Source: Clostridiales bacterium 38-18
Lineage (GTDB): Bacteria > Bacillota > Clostridia > Peptostreptococcales > Acidaminobacteraceae
Length of the DNA stretch: 64,000 nt
NCBI GenBank assembly: GCA_001897605.1
Contig: MKTL01000001.1
Location: 124,001-188,000, forward strand
Direction: 5' to 3'
Part shown: piece by piece, positions 34,609 to 43,613 of the stretch
Position numbering within the stretch: the first letter of the stretch is position 1
Layout of the letters: the number at the start of each line of letters is the position of its first letter
Translations under genes and position numbers: made by a program
The notes under the pieces: model-generated
Databases searched by the model: none
What the model was told of the DNA's origin: nothing
The model's input: only the letters and a program-made list of their open reading frames with translations

Positions 34609-34643
34609 AACATTTCATAACGTGCTGTACTTAAATTTAATAA

Positions 34644-35924
34644 CTATAGCTTAAAGCGCACAGTGAAATTAGTTTGATCGCCAACCTTGCTTTCACAAGT
34701 GATTCTGCCATTGTGCTGCTCGACGATGGTTTTGGCGATGGAAAGCCCTAAGCCATAGCTGCCACTTTCTCTTGAACGAACCTTATCTGCTCGGTAGAAG
34801 CGGTCGAAAACATATGGTAAATCTTCCTCGGAAATACCTTCTCCTGAGTTGGTGACAGATAGGTTAATATGATGTGTACTCTTACCTAGAAGAATTGATA
34901 TTTCACCACCGGTTTGAGTATACTTAATTGCGTTATCGAGTAAAATTATCATTACCTGAGAAACCTGTTCGGCATTGCCGTGCATCTCAGTATCAGGTGC
35001 AATATCATAACTCAGTGATATGTTTTTCTCAAATGCGACGACCTCAAGCCCGAGTAAAATATGCTCTAAACGTTCACTGATATTAAATGTGGTTTTCATC
35101 ATTTGATGATCCTCTGCACCTTCCATTTGAGTGAGATATAATAGATCATTTGTCAAATGGCCCATGCGTTCAACTTCTGATTTGATGTATTCGAGCCATT
35201 TTTTATTTTGCTCGTCTGTGTTGGTTAGAAGAACATCTACATTGGTATGGATCACCGCAAGTGGCGTTTTAAGCTCGTGAGATGCATCTGAAATAAACTG
35301 TTTTTGTTTATAGTAGGATTCTTTAATTGGCTTTATCGAACGTTCAGTTAAAAAACTACTTATAAAAAAGATTAGGACAAACATACCAACAGAGACCGCT
35401 ATAAAAGTTAGAATTAGACGGTCAAGCACCTGCTTTTGTGTAGACATATCCACATAAGCGATTACATAACCCGACGGTCTCTTTTGAACCATATATGCCC
35501 AATGGCTATCGTCAAGATCAAAGTCACCTGTGGCACGATCTTCTGGCTTAACAGCTGAAAGCGCCGCCTCGAAGAACGTATCATCTGCAGAGAAAAAGGA
35601 TAGCCAAGAGGTCATTTGAAAATTATCATCCGTTTCAATAATAAAACCTGTCAATCTTTCTTGAGAAAATTTATCATTAGCCTTATCATCTTTTTCATCT
35701 TTATTATATTCAGGAGCAACGACCTCAATTCCAAAAACATCTATTTTGGGTAATACAATTTTATCGTTTTTGTTGATGTCAGCGACTCGAAACAAGTCTT
35801 GTTGTATTGCATCGTGAATATTATTAGATGTAATGAAATAAATGGTTGAAAATGAAATCAACATCAAGATCGAAATGATTGAAAGGTTCATTAATAGCAA
35901 TCGATTTCTTAATTTCTTAAACAT
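34644..35924 (-). CDS. membrane sensor histidine kinase
   Basis: Kinase of 426 residues. Two membrane helices (about 10-32 and 170-192) enclose a ~135-residue extracytoplasmic sensor with a charged KDEKDDKANDK stretch. No clear HAMP is seen. The histidine is in SDASHELKTPLAV; the ATPase domain has LDNAIKYT, SGEGISEEDLP and SYGLGLSIAK. Its start shares one base with the end of the regulator gene, so the two are coupled. It is divergent from the VTC/CotH operon, its likely target. Confidence 0.92.
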   Translation of the reverse strand: MFKKLRNRLLLMNLSIISILMLISFSTIYFITSNNIHDAIQQDLFRVADINKNDKIVLPKIDVFGIEVVAPEYNKDEKDDKANDKFSQERLTGFIIETDDNFQMTSWLSFFSADDTFFEAALSAVKPEDRATGDFDLDDSHWAYMVQKRPSGYVIAYVDMSTQKQVLDRLILTFIAVSVGMFVLIFFISSFLTERSIKPIKESYYKQKQFISDASHELKTPLAVIHTNVDVLLTNTDEQNKKWLEYIKSEVERMGHLTNDLLYLTQMEGAEDHQMMKTTFNISERLEHILLGLEVVAFEKNISLSYDIAPDTEMHGNAEQVSQVMIILLDNAIKYTQTGGEISILLGKSTHHINLSVTNSGEGISEEDLPYVFDRFYRADKVRSRESGSYGLGLSIAKTIVEQHNGRITCESKVGDQTNFTVRFKL

Positions 35925-36601
35925 TACTTATTGACCTCCAGTGCATACCCTACACCTCGCGTAGTTGATATGACCACATTAGATTTTAAAAAACTCAATT
36001 TTTTTCTTAAAAAAGAGATATAAACTTCGACATTGTTGTGTTCAGCTTCAGAGTCAAATCCCCAAAGCTTATCAATTATCATTTCTTTAGAGGCGATGAG
36101 CCCTTTTCTAAGGATTAAAAACTCCATTAGCTCACATTCTCTAAGCGTTAGCTTGATTTCTGTAGCGCCTTTCGTCAGCATTAACGTAGAGGGGGTTAAG
36201 GTTATATCGCCAAACTCTAGGTCATCTGTAGTTGGCACCTCACTTTTTCTTCTAGACAAAGCTCTGATTCTGGCAAGCAGCTCTTCAGTGGCAAATGGCT
36301 TTGGTAAATAATCATCTGCGCCACTATCGAGTCCAGTAACGCGATCGCTGATCTCACCTTTAGCAGTTAGCATCAATACCGGTACAGAAATGCCTTCTTT
36401 TCTTATTTCTTTAAGTACCTCAATTCCATTTAATTTTGGCAACATAATATCCAGCAAAATTAAATCGTATATATCGCTCAGTGCATAATCCAGTCCATCT
36501 TCTCCGTCGTGAACCATATCTACTGTATAATTGTTCTTTTTTAGGATTTGTGAGATTGCCTCAGCCAAATGCTTTTCATCTTCGACTAGTAAAATTCTCA
36601 T
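35924..36601 (-). CDS. OmpR-family response regulator
   Basis: Regulator of 225 residues. The receiver has EDEKHL, the phospho-acceptor aspartate in LILLDIMLPKLNG and lysine in LPKPFATEEL; the winged helix ends in HNNVEVYISFLRKKL and TTRGVGYALEV. The winged-helix type binds tandem direct repeats. Such repeats (TTAAGG and TTAAAGG ten to eleven bases apart) lie twice in the divergent promoter region at 36679-36741. AGGAGG (plus-strand CCTCCT at 36606) precedes the start. Confidence 0.93.
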   Translation of the reverse strand: MRILLVEDEKHLAEAISQILKKNNYTVDMVHDGEDGLDYALSDIYDLILLDIMLPKLNGIEVLKEIRKEGISVPVLMLTAKGEISDRVTGLDSGADDYLPKPFATEELLARIRALSRRKSEVPTTDDLEFGDITLTPSTLMLTKGATEIKLTLRECELMEFLILRKGLIASKEMIIDKLWGFDSEAEHNNVEVYISFLRKKLSFLKSNVVISTTRGVGYALEVNK

Positions 36602-36678
36602 TTATACCTCCTAGGTGGGTCTCTATAATAATTCCTACTTATTATACCCGATTTTATAGCTTTAGAATAGCAAGTCTA

Positions 36679-36756
36679 CCTTTAACGAACCTTAAAAACG
36701 TTGATATTAATATATTTATTCGCTTTAAGGTTCATTAAAGGAAAGGCTTTTATAAT
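36679..36756. promoter_or_regulatory. divergent control region with mirrored response-regulator boxes and a -10
   Basis: Two 18-bp arms (36679-36696 and 36724-36741) are inverted copies with one mismatch. Each, read outward, is TTTAAGG-TTC(A/G)-TTAAAGG, a tandem direct repeat of the OmpR-family kind. The right arm ends 9 bp before TATAAT (36751-36756) and occupies the place of the -35 of the VTC operon promoter, as in activator-dependent promoters. Confidence 0.65.
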
Positions 36757-36792
36757 GACATTAAATCAAACGAAATTTACCGGGAGGGTTTT

Positions 36793-37629
36793 ATGAGTAT
36801 AGAAGTTTTTAATCGATACGAGAAAAAATTCATTGTTGATCAAGAGACCTATGAAACGATCCTTAAATTGATTGAAGACAATATGGAACTTGATCCTTAC
36901 AATGTGAAAAATGGATTTTACACCATTAGTAATCTATATTGTGATACGCCAAATGACGACTTAATTAAAAAGTCTTTATCAAAGCCAGTCTACAAAGAAA
37001 AACTGAGACTTCGTGCTTATGGTGTACCAGAACTTGAATCAAAAGTTTTTCTTGAAATAAAGAAAAAATACAAAGGATTGGTCAACAAAAGAAGAACGAC
37101 ACTTTTACTTGATGAAGCGTATGCGTTTCTTGCCTCCAACGAGATTCCAGAATGCAAACCATATCAAAACAGACAAGTATTAAAGGAAATTAACTTTATG
37201 TTGAATCAATATGATCTAAAACCCATCGTTTATATCGCTTACGATCGACAAGCCTTTTTTAGTGGTGATTTTAGATTGACATTTGATACCAATATTAGAA
37301 CGAGAAGATACGATCTTGGGCTTGAATATGGCGATTATGGCGACCAGCTTTTAGAAGAGGGCAAATGGCTAATGGAGGTTAAAGCTGAAAAAACATTACC
37401 AATGTGGTTTGTAAAGCTTTTATCCGACCACAAGCTGTATGCGACTAGTTTTTCTAAATACGGTAGAGAGTATCAACTCCATGCTGAGAATTTAAGACCT
37501 TCAAAGGTCCTACAACTGGTTAAAAATGAAGAGAAAAATGAAACATCAAATTCTAAAATTAAAGAAATGAAAGGGGAACCTATTACATGTTTGAATCCTT
37601 ATTTACCTCAACGACAAGCGGCTCGTTAG
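36793..37629 (+). CDS. VTC-domain protein (polyphosphate polymerase-like)
   Basis: Soluble protein of 278 residues with the VTC tunnel fold. It begins FNRYEKKFIVD and has YTISNLYCDTPN, KLRLRAYG, EIKKKY and, near residue 190, LMEVKAEKTLP; these supply the basic and acidic residues that line the tunnel and bind phosphate and metal. In yeast the domain makes polyphosphate from ATP; the bacterial role is not settled. It is followed, with a 43-bp overlap, by DUF4956 and then CotH, a set often found together. GGGAGG precedes the start. Confidence 0.9.
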   Translation: MSIEVFNRYEKKFIVDQETYETILKLIEDNMELDPYNVKNGFYTISNLYCDTPNDDLIKKSLSKPVYKEKLRLRAYGVPELESKVFLEIKKKYKGLVNKRRTTLLLDEAYAFLASNEIPECKPYQNRQVLKEINFMLNQYDLKPIVYIAYDRQAFFSGDFRLTFDTNIRTRRYDLGLEYGDYGDQLLEEGKWLMEVKAEKTLPMWFVKLLSDHKLYATSFSKYGREYQLHAENLRPSKVLQLVKNEEKNETSNSKIKEMKGEPITCLNPYLPQRQAAR

Positions 37630-38273
37630 TCCTATCTCAGGTGATTATGACCATTATAGCAGCATTTTTATGTGGTGGTTTAATTAGCTTTACTTATCAC
37701 AAAACCTCAGTTAAAGGGAGATACTCAGAAAATTTTGCATTAACGATGATTTTACTTCCTGCAGTCATCGCTATTATTATCATGCTAATCGGAAGTGATG
37801 TTGCAAGAGCATTTAGTTTGGCTGGTGCATTTTCTATCATTCGATTTAGATCAGCTCCAGGAGAACCAAAAGACATTGCCTACGTCCTATTTGCAATGGC
37901 AGCCGGTCTCGCTAGTGGTGTAGGTGCATTTGCATATGCTGCAGTATTTACATTAATTCTATGTGCGGTGATGTATATATTATTTAAAACGAGATTTAAG
38001 TCAGATTTAAGTGAAACCAAGCAACTTGTAATTACGATACCAGAAGATTTAGACTATGAGACTGCATTTGATGAACCAATGAAACAGTTTACAAATAGTT
38101 GCGTATTAAAAAGAGTAAAAACAACCGCTCTTGGCAGTTTGTATCAAATTTATTATGAAATTGATTTAAAAGAGAACGTCAGTACAAAAGCTTTTATAGA
38201 TGAACTTAGATGCAGAAATGGCAACTTAAATATCAGTTTAACACTGGTTTCAGATTTAATAGGTGAAGCTTAA
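37587..38273 (+). CDS. DUF4956 integral membrane protein
   Basis: Membrane protein of 228 residues with four or five helices in the first 130 residues and a cytoplasmic C-terminal domain. SLAGAFSIIRFRSAPGEPKDIAY is the conserved family segment. It overlaps the end of the VTC gene by 43 bp, with AGGGG about ten bases before its start, so it is translated in a different frame from the same message. In known clusters it accompanies VTC and CotH proteins; its function is unknown. Confidence 0.88.
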   Translation: MFESLFTSTTSGSLVLSQVIMTIIAAFLCGGLISFTYHKTSVKGRYSENFALTMILLPAVIAIIIMLIGSDVARAFSLAGAFSIIRFRSAPGEPKDIAYVLFAMAAGLASGVGAFAYAAVFTLILCAVMYILFKTRFKSDLSETKQLVITIPEDLDYETAFDEPMKQFTNSCVLKRVKTTALGSLYQIYYEIDLKENVSTKAFIDELRCRNGNLNISLTLVSDLIGEA

Positions 38274-38310
38274 TAATTAATATAGAAAAGAACAATTTTG
38301 GAGGATAGAG

Positions 38311-39951
38311 ATGTCAAAGCAAGGAAGATTTAAAAGGCTAATGTTACTATTATTGGCTACAATCATGGTTTTAGGAGGGTGCACAACCACTACAGGCATT
38401 GAGAGTAATTCTTCAAAGGCCATAGAAGAAAGTAACAGTTCAGAGGTGGTAAACACATCTTTGACCAGTACTTCTTCAACAGCAGATTATAGCAGTTTAT
38501 TTTCTAGTGATTTTGTTCATGAAATTAATATTCAGATCGATCCATCAGATTGGGAAGAAATATTAGCAAGTCCTGAGGATGAAGCCTATTATTCGACAAA
38601 TGTCACACTTAATGGTCAAACCATTGAAAACGTTGGTTTTAGAACAAAAGGAAATTCTTCACTGAAATCTGTAGCGAGCTCAGATTCAGATCGATACAGC
38701 TTTAGAATTAAATTTGATAAATATGTAGACGACCAAAATATTCTCGGCTTAGATGAGCTTGTATTAAACAATATGTTTTCTGATCCTTCTTACCTGCGTG
38801 AATACATTAGCTATAAAACCATGCAAGAGGCAGGATTGAATGTTCCTGAGTGTTCATTTGTAAACGTCTATATCAATGACGAGCTGGTAGGCTTTTATTT
38901 AATGGTGGAAGCAATAGATGATAGTTTCCTTGTTCGAAACTTCGGTGAAAATGATTCGAATTTATACAAAGCAGAATCTGGCAGCAATCTTCTAGTAGAC
39001 AAGACCGGTACCTATACCACCTTAGAACAGAAAAATGGAGAAGACGAAAGTAAATCGGACCTTATTAACTTTATCAATACGCTCAATGAGATGCCAGAGG
39101 GTGAAAAGGGCGATATTGAAAGCGTTTTAGATGTAGAAAGTGCGCTCAACTATATTGCTGCAAATACCGTACTTGAGAATTACGATAGCTATAATGGTAC
39201 ATTTGCACAGAACTATTTCCTATATCAAAAAGATGGCAAATTTGTTATAATTCCTTGGGATTATAATATGTCCTTTGGAGGCTTCCAGGGTGGTGGACAA
39301 TCCACTATAGATATCGACACACCTATTTCTGGGACAACCATGGAAAAGGTACCTTTAATCAACAACCTTTTAAGTGTTCCTGAATATAAAGAAAAATACG
39401 AAGCCTATATAAAACAGTATATCTCGCTTCTATCAGACATTGAAGAAAAGGTAACTAACTTGCAAACGTTCATAAGTGAATATGTTTCAGCAGATCCTAC
39501 TAAGTTTGTTACGTATGATTCCTTCTTAACAGCAACCACTTATTTAGAAGGTGGAGCAGTCGAGGCAAATAGTGGCTTCCAAGGTGAACAAAATGGTGCA
39601 TTTGGTAAAGGGCAAATACCTGAAAATGGCCAAATACCTGAAAATGGACAGTTTCCAAATAAAGGGCAAGCACCAGAAAATGGACAGGTTCCAACTGACG
39701 GTCAGATGCCGCCAATAGACTCAGAAAGTTCAGCTTCTATAGAAAGTTCTGATCAAGTACCAAATCAAAATGACGAAGGTGGTAATAATAATTTAGCACC
39801 ACCTCAAAATGGTGAGCGGGTTAGACAAGAAGGTGATCAAAAGGATGGCCGTCAAATGGGAGGCATGAGCTTAAGTGGCAGCGATGTTTCGATTATAAAT
39901 ATCATGTTAGGGAGAATTGAGAACTTAAAAGAACAGCTGGAATTCCAGTAA
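38311..39951 (+). CDS. CotH-family lipoprotein (secreted kinase-like)
   Basis: Exported lipoprotein of 546 residues. A signal peptide ends at the lipobox VLGGC near residue 25, then a Ser-rich linker, then the CotH domain (about 60-400) with FRTKGNSSLKS, and IIPWDYNMSFGG holding the DxD-like acidic part near residue 310. CotH kinases phosphorylate secreted proteins; activity here is inferred. Residues 435-470 are a tandem six-residue repeat (QIPENG type), followed by a Gly/Asn/Gln-rich tail. Third gene of the VTC operon. Confidence 0.9.
   Translation: MSKQGRFKRLMLLLLATIMVLGGCTTTTGIESNSSKAIEESNSSEVVNTSLTSTSSTADYSSLFSSDFVHEINIQIDPSDWEEILASPEDEAYYSTNVTLNGQTIENVGFRTKGNSSLKSVASSDSDRYSFRIKFDKYVDDQNILGLDELVLNNMFSDPSYLREYISYKTMQEAGLNVPECSFVNVYINDELVGFYLMVEAIDDSFLVRNFGENDSNLYKAESGSNLLVDKTGTYTTLEQKNGEDESKSDLINFINTLNEMPEGEKGDIESVLDVESALNYIAANTVLENYDSYNGTFAQNYFLYQKDGKFVIIPWDYNMSFGGFQGGGQSTIDIDTPISGTTMEKVPLINNLLSVPEYKEKYEAYIKQYISLLSDIEEKVTNLQTFISEYVSADPTKFVTYDSFLTATTYLEGGAVEANSGFQGEQNGAFGKGQIPENGQIPENGQFPNKGQAPENGQVPTDGQMPPIDSESSASIESSDQVPNQNDEGGNNNLAPPQNGERVRQEGDQKDGRQMGGMSLSGSDVSIINIMLGRIENLKEQLEFQ
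39613..39720 (+). repeat. 18-bp tandem repeat coding (Gln-x-Pro-Glu-Asn-Gly)n in cotH
   Basis: Six in-frame units: QIPENG, QIPENG, QFPNKG, QAPENG, QVPTDG, QMPPID. The first two units differ by one base. Confidence 0.9.
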
Positions 39952-40043
39952 AAATTCGATTAACTCAATAATAATTGTAATTTAATACTTTTTTAAGATT
40001 CATAGCGTATAACAACGATAGTAGAACGAATAAGGAGGTTTCT

Positions 40044-40781
40044 ATGTTGTTATACGCTTTTTTAGGTTTAATTTTTATTTTGTTTGGACTTTCAATTCAT
40101 GTGTTTAAAATGTATTCATTAATAAAACATTATAGAAGAATGCCTGTGGAAAAGAAAGCACACGTTGATATTGAGGGCATGACGCGCTTTATGGGGATTG
40201 TTTTTTATTTTGATGGGATCCTATTTTTGATCGCGGCCTTGTTAATGGCGCTTTCTATAAAGGTCAATCTGATTGCAATTTCAGTCGTTATCGGTGTATC
40301 TTTGTTATTTATGGCAATTTATTCGATGCGATTTGATGGTAACCTATACGATGAAAACCATAAGCTAAGAAAAGGGATGCTTATGCAAATGCTTCTTCCC
40401 ATTCTATCAAGTGTCACTGTCGTCATTGTGGTTGGTATACTTATCCTTGTAAATTTCCAACCCGTTAAAGTAGTTTTGAATGAAAATGCAATGGAAATTA
40501 AAGGAATGTATGGTGGCTCTTATACCTATGAAAATATGAGTCATTTGAAATATTTGGAGGTGCTACCAGAGATCACAGCAAGAACGAATGGCGCGGCAAT
40601 TGGCACAAGGCTAACCGGACATTTTAAAACAAAAGATATGGGCTCTGTAAAATTATTTGTAAACACCAACGATAAAGGGTATATTTATTTTGAGTACGAA
40701 GATAAAAAAGTAATATTTAATCAACCAATTGAGACCCTAAAAGAAACCTATACTTTTTTAATGGAGCATGTTAATCCGTGA
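40044..40781 (+). CDS. membrane protein with DUF3784-like N-terminus
   Basis: Membrane protein of 245 residues with four helices (about 3-22, 48-70, 76-92, 112-135) and a C-terminal ~110-residue soluble part. The N-terminal half resembles DUF3784 and the C-terminal half could be a small PH-like fold; both from weak resemblance. AAGGAGG precedes the start. Separate from the CotH operon by 92 bp. Confidence 0.65.
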   Translation: MLLYAFLGLIFILFGLSIHVFKMYSLIKHYRRMPVEKKAHVDIEGMTRFMGIVFYFDGILFLIAALLMALSIKVNLIAISVVIGVSLLFMAIYSMRFDGNLYDENHKLRKGMLMQMLLPILSSVTVVIVVGILILVNFQPVKVVLNENAMEIKGMYGGSYTYENMSHLKYLEVLPEITARTNGAAIGTRLTGHFKTKDMGSVKLFVNTNDKGYIYFEYEDKKVIFNQPIETLKETYTFLMEHVNP

Positions 40782-40824
40782 TTAAGTCATAGATAAATTG
40801 AATTTGAGAGGATAGACTATTCTT

Positions 40825-41271
40825 ATGAAAAATCATGCAAATTATGGCGAAGAGAATACAATTAATCTTAAGCTGGTAATTGCTTTATCCAGAACGAACA
40901 CTTCATTTCAGAGAACGATGCAGCCATTTTTTAGTAATTATGATCTTACAATTGCTCAATTTGGTGTGTTAGAGACGCTTTATCATCTTGGTGATCTAAA
41001 AATATGTGAGCTGATCGATCGAACGCTTTCAACCAGTGGTAATATGACGGTTGTGATTAAGAACCTTGAAAAAGAAGGCTTAATCCAAAGAAATGTCAAC
41101 CCTGGAGACCGCAGAGCATTCGTCATAGGTTTGACAGATGAAGGACGTCAATTGATAAAAGAAGTTTTTGATGCACATCTTTCTGTGTTAGAGGGTTTTT
41201 TTATTGGTCTTGAGATCGAAGAAAAAGTACAGCTACAACAATTACTAAAGAAGCTGAATGGAATCAAGTAA
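40825..41271 (+). CDS. MarR-family transcriptional regulator
   Basis: Regulator of 148 residues with the MarR winged helix: LTIAQFGVLETLYHLG, then TLSTSGNMTVVIKNLEKEGL, and the wing NPGDRRAFVIGLTDEG. It probably controls the neighbouring thioredoxin-like gene 32 bp downstream, or itself. No cysteine suggesting a redox switch stands in the DNA-binding part. Confidence 0.92.
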   Translation: MKNHANYGEENTINLKLVIALSRTNTSFQRTMQPFFSNYDLTIAQFGVLETLYHLGDLKICELIDRTLSTSGNMTVVIKNLEKEGLIQRNVNPGDRRAFVIGLTDEGRQLIKEVFDAHLSVLEGFFIGLEIEEKVQLQQLLKKLNGIK

Positions 41272-41303
41272 TCAAAATGGTTTTTCTTTAGAAAGGGGCT
41301 ATC

Positions 41304-41633
41304 ATGCTAGTAAATTATCACTCAAATGATGCTGTCAAAGAAGAAATCCGAGAAAATCCCTTAGTAATTGCACTTTTTAGCGATTTAGAATGTAATGTTT
41401 GTCTTGCAATTACACCTGAGCTTGAGGTTTTCTCCGAAAAGTACAAGCAAGCTAAGTTTGTCACAGCAGACGTTGAGGTTATAAAATCCCTTGTTGGTGA
41501 GTATATGGTATTTGTTTATCCAACAATCATTATTTTTGCTGAAGGTAAAGAGACCAAGAGATTTGAACGGGTTTTTTCAATGGATGATATTGAGGCATCT
41601 ATTGATCGATACCACTCGTTGATTTTTGAATAG
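41304..41633 (+). CDS. thioredoxin-like protein with CNVC active site
   Basis: Thioredoxin-fold protein of 109 residues. The usual WCGPC is replaced by ECNVC near residue 29, and the cis-proline region is VYPTIIIFAEGKE. It may reduce disulfides or act in peroxide or metal handling. It lies just after a MarR regulator, preceded by AAAGGGG, and probably forms an operon with it. Confidence 0.88.
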   Translation: MLVNYHSNDAVKEEIRENPLVIALFSDLECNVCLAITPELEVFSEKYKQAKFVTADVEVIKSLVGEYMVFVYPTIIIFAEGKETKRFERVFSMDDIEASIDRYHSLIFE

Positions 41634-41685
41634 TTAGCTTGATCAAAGCGTAAACGAGTTTATTAATTTATCGTTTAAATGGTGA

Positions 41686-41740
41686 ACCGACCCCAAATAG
41701 GTTAGAAATCATAATCTAACTTATAGGAGGTCGGTGTTTT
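41686..41740 (+). terminator. long hairpin before the radical SAM gene
   Basis: ACCGACC (41686-41692) pairs with GGTCGGT (41729-41735), enclosing GTTAG/CTAAC, and is followed by four T residues. It may end the thioredoxin transcript; its 3' arm contains AGGAGG. Confidence 0.55.
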
Positions 41741-41763
41741 ATAGTTTTTGAATGGGGAGAGGC

Positions 41764-42651
41764 ATGGATTGGATTGAAGCTAAGCAAATCGTTTCTAAAA
41801 CGAAAAATAATCAATGGTTTGGCACAGACTATAATATGAACCTTTACAGAGGATGTCATCATGGGTGTCTCTATTGCGATAGTAGAAGTACCTGTTATCA
41901 GATTGAGGATTTCGACCGCATCAGAGGAAAAAAGGAAGCGATTGAAAAGCTAAAGAAAGAGCTTTCTGGTAAGAGACTTACTGGTGTTATCGGAACAGGC
42001 GCTATGAGCGATCCCTACAATCAATTTGAAGCAACGGAGCAACTAACCAGTAGGGCGCTTGAAATTATTAGAGATAACCATTTTGGCGTTGCAATAGCGA
42101 CTAAAAGTGCTTTGGTCGCCCGCGATGTAGCTGTGCTATCTGAGATTAGCCAAATTGCACCTGTCATTGTCAAGATGACCATTACAACGTTTGATGAAAC
42201 GCTTTGTCGCATCATCGAACCCAATGTAAATCCAACTCATAAAAGATTAGAGGCAATTAAGGTTTTATCTAATGCAGGTATTTTCACTGGGGTATTAATG
42301 ATGCCAATTCTGCCCTTTATTAATGACACCCAAGAGAACATTATAAACATAGTTAATGCCGCAGCTGAAATGGGAGCTAAGTTTGTATACCCCAATTTTG
42401 GAGTGACTTTGAGAGAGGGTAATAGAGAGTACCTATATCAGGTCTTAAATCGTCATGATCCAAGCCTTGTAAAGAAATATAAGGAGACCTTTGGTAATCA
42501 ATATTTCTGTGAATCACCAAATGCAAGGCAATTGGCAGCAACCTTTAATAAGCTTGTAAAGGATTATGGACTTTATTGTAAAATGAATGAAATTACAGAA
42601 GCTTATAAATGGAAAAGAGAAAGTCATCAGCTATCTTTTTTTGATAGATAA
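41764..42651 (+). CDS. SPL-family radical SAM protein
   Basis: Radical SAM protein of 295 residues. GCHHGCLYCDS is the CX3CX2C iron-sulfur motif near residue 27; GTGAMSDPYNQFE and the later SAM-binding strands follow. It resembles the spore photoproduct lyase-like family of small radical SAM proteins (Rv2578c type), not true SplB. The substrate is unknown. ATG 41764 follows GGGAGAGG; the in-frame ATG at 41752 overlaps that site. Confidence 0.85.
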   Translation: MDWIEAKQIVSKTKNNQWFGTDYNMNLYRGCHHGCLYCDSRSTCYQIEDFDRIRGKKEAIEKLKKELSGKRLTGVIGTGAMSDPYNQFEATEQLTSRALEIIRDNHFGVAIATKSALVARDVAVLSEISQIAPVIVKMTITTFDETLCRIIEPNVNPTHKRLEAIKVLSNAGIFTGVLMMPILPFINDTQENIINIVNAAAEMGAKFVYPNFGVTLREGNREYLYQVLNRHDPSLVKKYKETFGNQYFCESPNARQLAATFNKLVKDYGLYCKMNEITEAYKWKRESHQLSFFDR

Positions 42652-42738
42652 TTTTATGAATAATCTTTGATAAACAAGGAACTTTTTAAGTCAACTTACG
42701 TCTTAATTAGTACAAAACTTTAAAGGTGAGGTGACATT

Positions 42739-43386
42739 ATGAAAAAGTCATTATTAGCAACTGGACTTGCAATCCTCGTTGGCGTATCTACTCTTGGGTT
42801 GCCAACCTATGCAGCCACAAAATTTGTGGATATAAATGATACTCCTCAAAAGGCAGCAATTGAAATGCTTTTTGATAAGGGCATTGTACATGGAACGAGT
42901 GAAACGACTTTTGAACCAGAAAAGCTGCTCAACCATGCTGAGGGCATCCTGTTACTTGTTAACACATTCGATTTGAATTTGGATACGGTCAGATTTATAA
43001 AGGAACCAAAAGCGACAGATTACTTTAAGAATGCAGATGATGCTGCTTGGTATGCTTATGGATTTATAACCGCAAGTGTAAACGGCGTTGCATTAGATGC
43101 AGATCTATTGCCTTTGGCAAACTGGACTAGAGAAGATTTTATAAACGTTTTAGTAACCACCTACGAGCAAGAATACAACTTGCCTATGGTTAAATTAATT
43201 CCTGTTGAGATCGCAGATGAAGACAGTATTACACCAGAATATAGTGGTGCAATACAAAGAGCATTAAGCTATGGCTTAATCGAACTGGATGCACAAAACA
43301 AAATCAATCCTCAGGCAGCTTTGTCAAGAGCGGAAGCAGCTGAAATGATTGCAAACTTACTTGAAAGAGAAGCTGAACGACAATAA
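42739..43386 (+). CDS. secreted S-layer-homology domain protein
   Basis: Exported protein of 215 residues. A signal peptide (KKSLLATGLAILVG, cleavage near TYAA-TKF) is followed by SLH-like repeats: FVDINDTPQKAAIEMLFDKGIVHGTSETTFEP, a middle one with AAWYAYGFITASVNG, and a C-terminal one with NPQAALSRAEAAEMIANLL. SLH modules bind pyruvylated cell-wall polymers. There is no other domain, so it may be a wall-bound scaffold or a regulator of wall assembly. AGGTGAGGTG precedes the start. Confidence 0.85.
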   Translation: MKKSLLATGLAILVGVSTLGLPTYAATKFVDINDTPQKAAIEMLFDKGIVHGTSETTFEPEKLLNHAEGILLLVNTFDLNLDTVRFIKEPKATDYFKNADDAAWYAYGFITASVNGVALDADLLPLANWTREDFINVLVTTYEQEYNLPMVKLIPVEIADEDSITPEYSGAIQRALSYGLIELDAQNKINPQAALSRAEAAEMIANLLEREAERQ

Positions 43387-43402
43387 TAATTAACTTGTGA
43401 TA

Positions 43403-43458
43403 AAAATCCTATATTCTACTGCCTGTTTAAGTCAGTTAGATTATAGGATTTTTTTTTG
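43403..43458 (+). terminator. terminator after the SLH gene
   Basis: AAAATCCTATA (43403-43413) pairs with TATAGGATTTT, beginning at 43442, and runs into a long T-tract. The loop is large and contains a smaller hairpin. Confidence 0.75.
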
Positions 43459-43540
43459 CATTAAAATACCAAGAATTCTCACAAATACTTTGTTTTTCAA
43501 TGAATTATTTTTAATATTTAAAAAATAGTGATTCAACGGC

Positions 43541-43569
43541 TTGACAAATCAAATGATAATAATTATCAT
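43541..43569 (+). promoter_or_regulatory. promoter of the DUF3793-flavodoxin operon
   Basis: TTGACA (43541-43546), a 17-bp spacer and TATCAT (43564-43569). The -10 lies inside a Fur box. Confidence 0.85.
43554..43568 (+). promoter_or_regulatory. Fur box (7-1-7), perfect
   Basis: TGATAATAATTATCA is an exact 7-1-7 palindrome of the Fur/PerR class, extended on both sides (AATGATAAT-A-ATTATCATT). It overlaps the -10, so bound Fur would block transcription under iron repletion. Confidence 0.85.
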
Positions 43570-43582
43570 TAAAGCGAACAAA

Positions 43583-43597
43583 TGATAACTATTTTCA
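43583..43597 (+). promoter_or_regulatory. second, degenerate Fur box
   Basis: TGATAACTATTTTCA matches the 7-1-7 pattern with a few mismatches and lies 29 bp downstream of the first box, between -10 and the ribosome-binding site. Confidence 0.6.
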
Positions 43598-43613
43598 ATA
43601 AAGGAGTAAGCTA

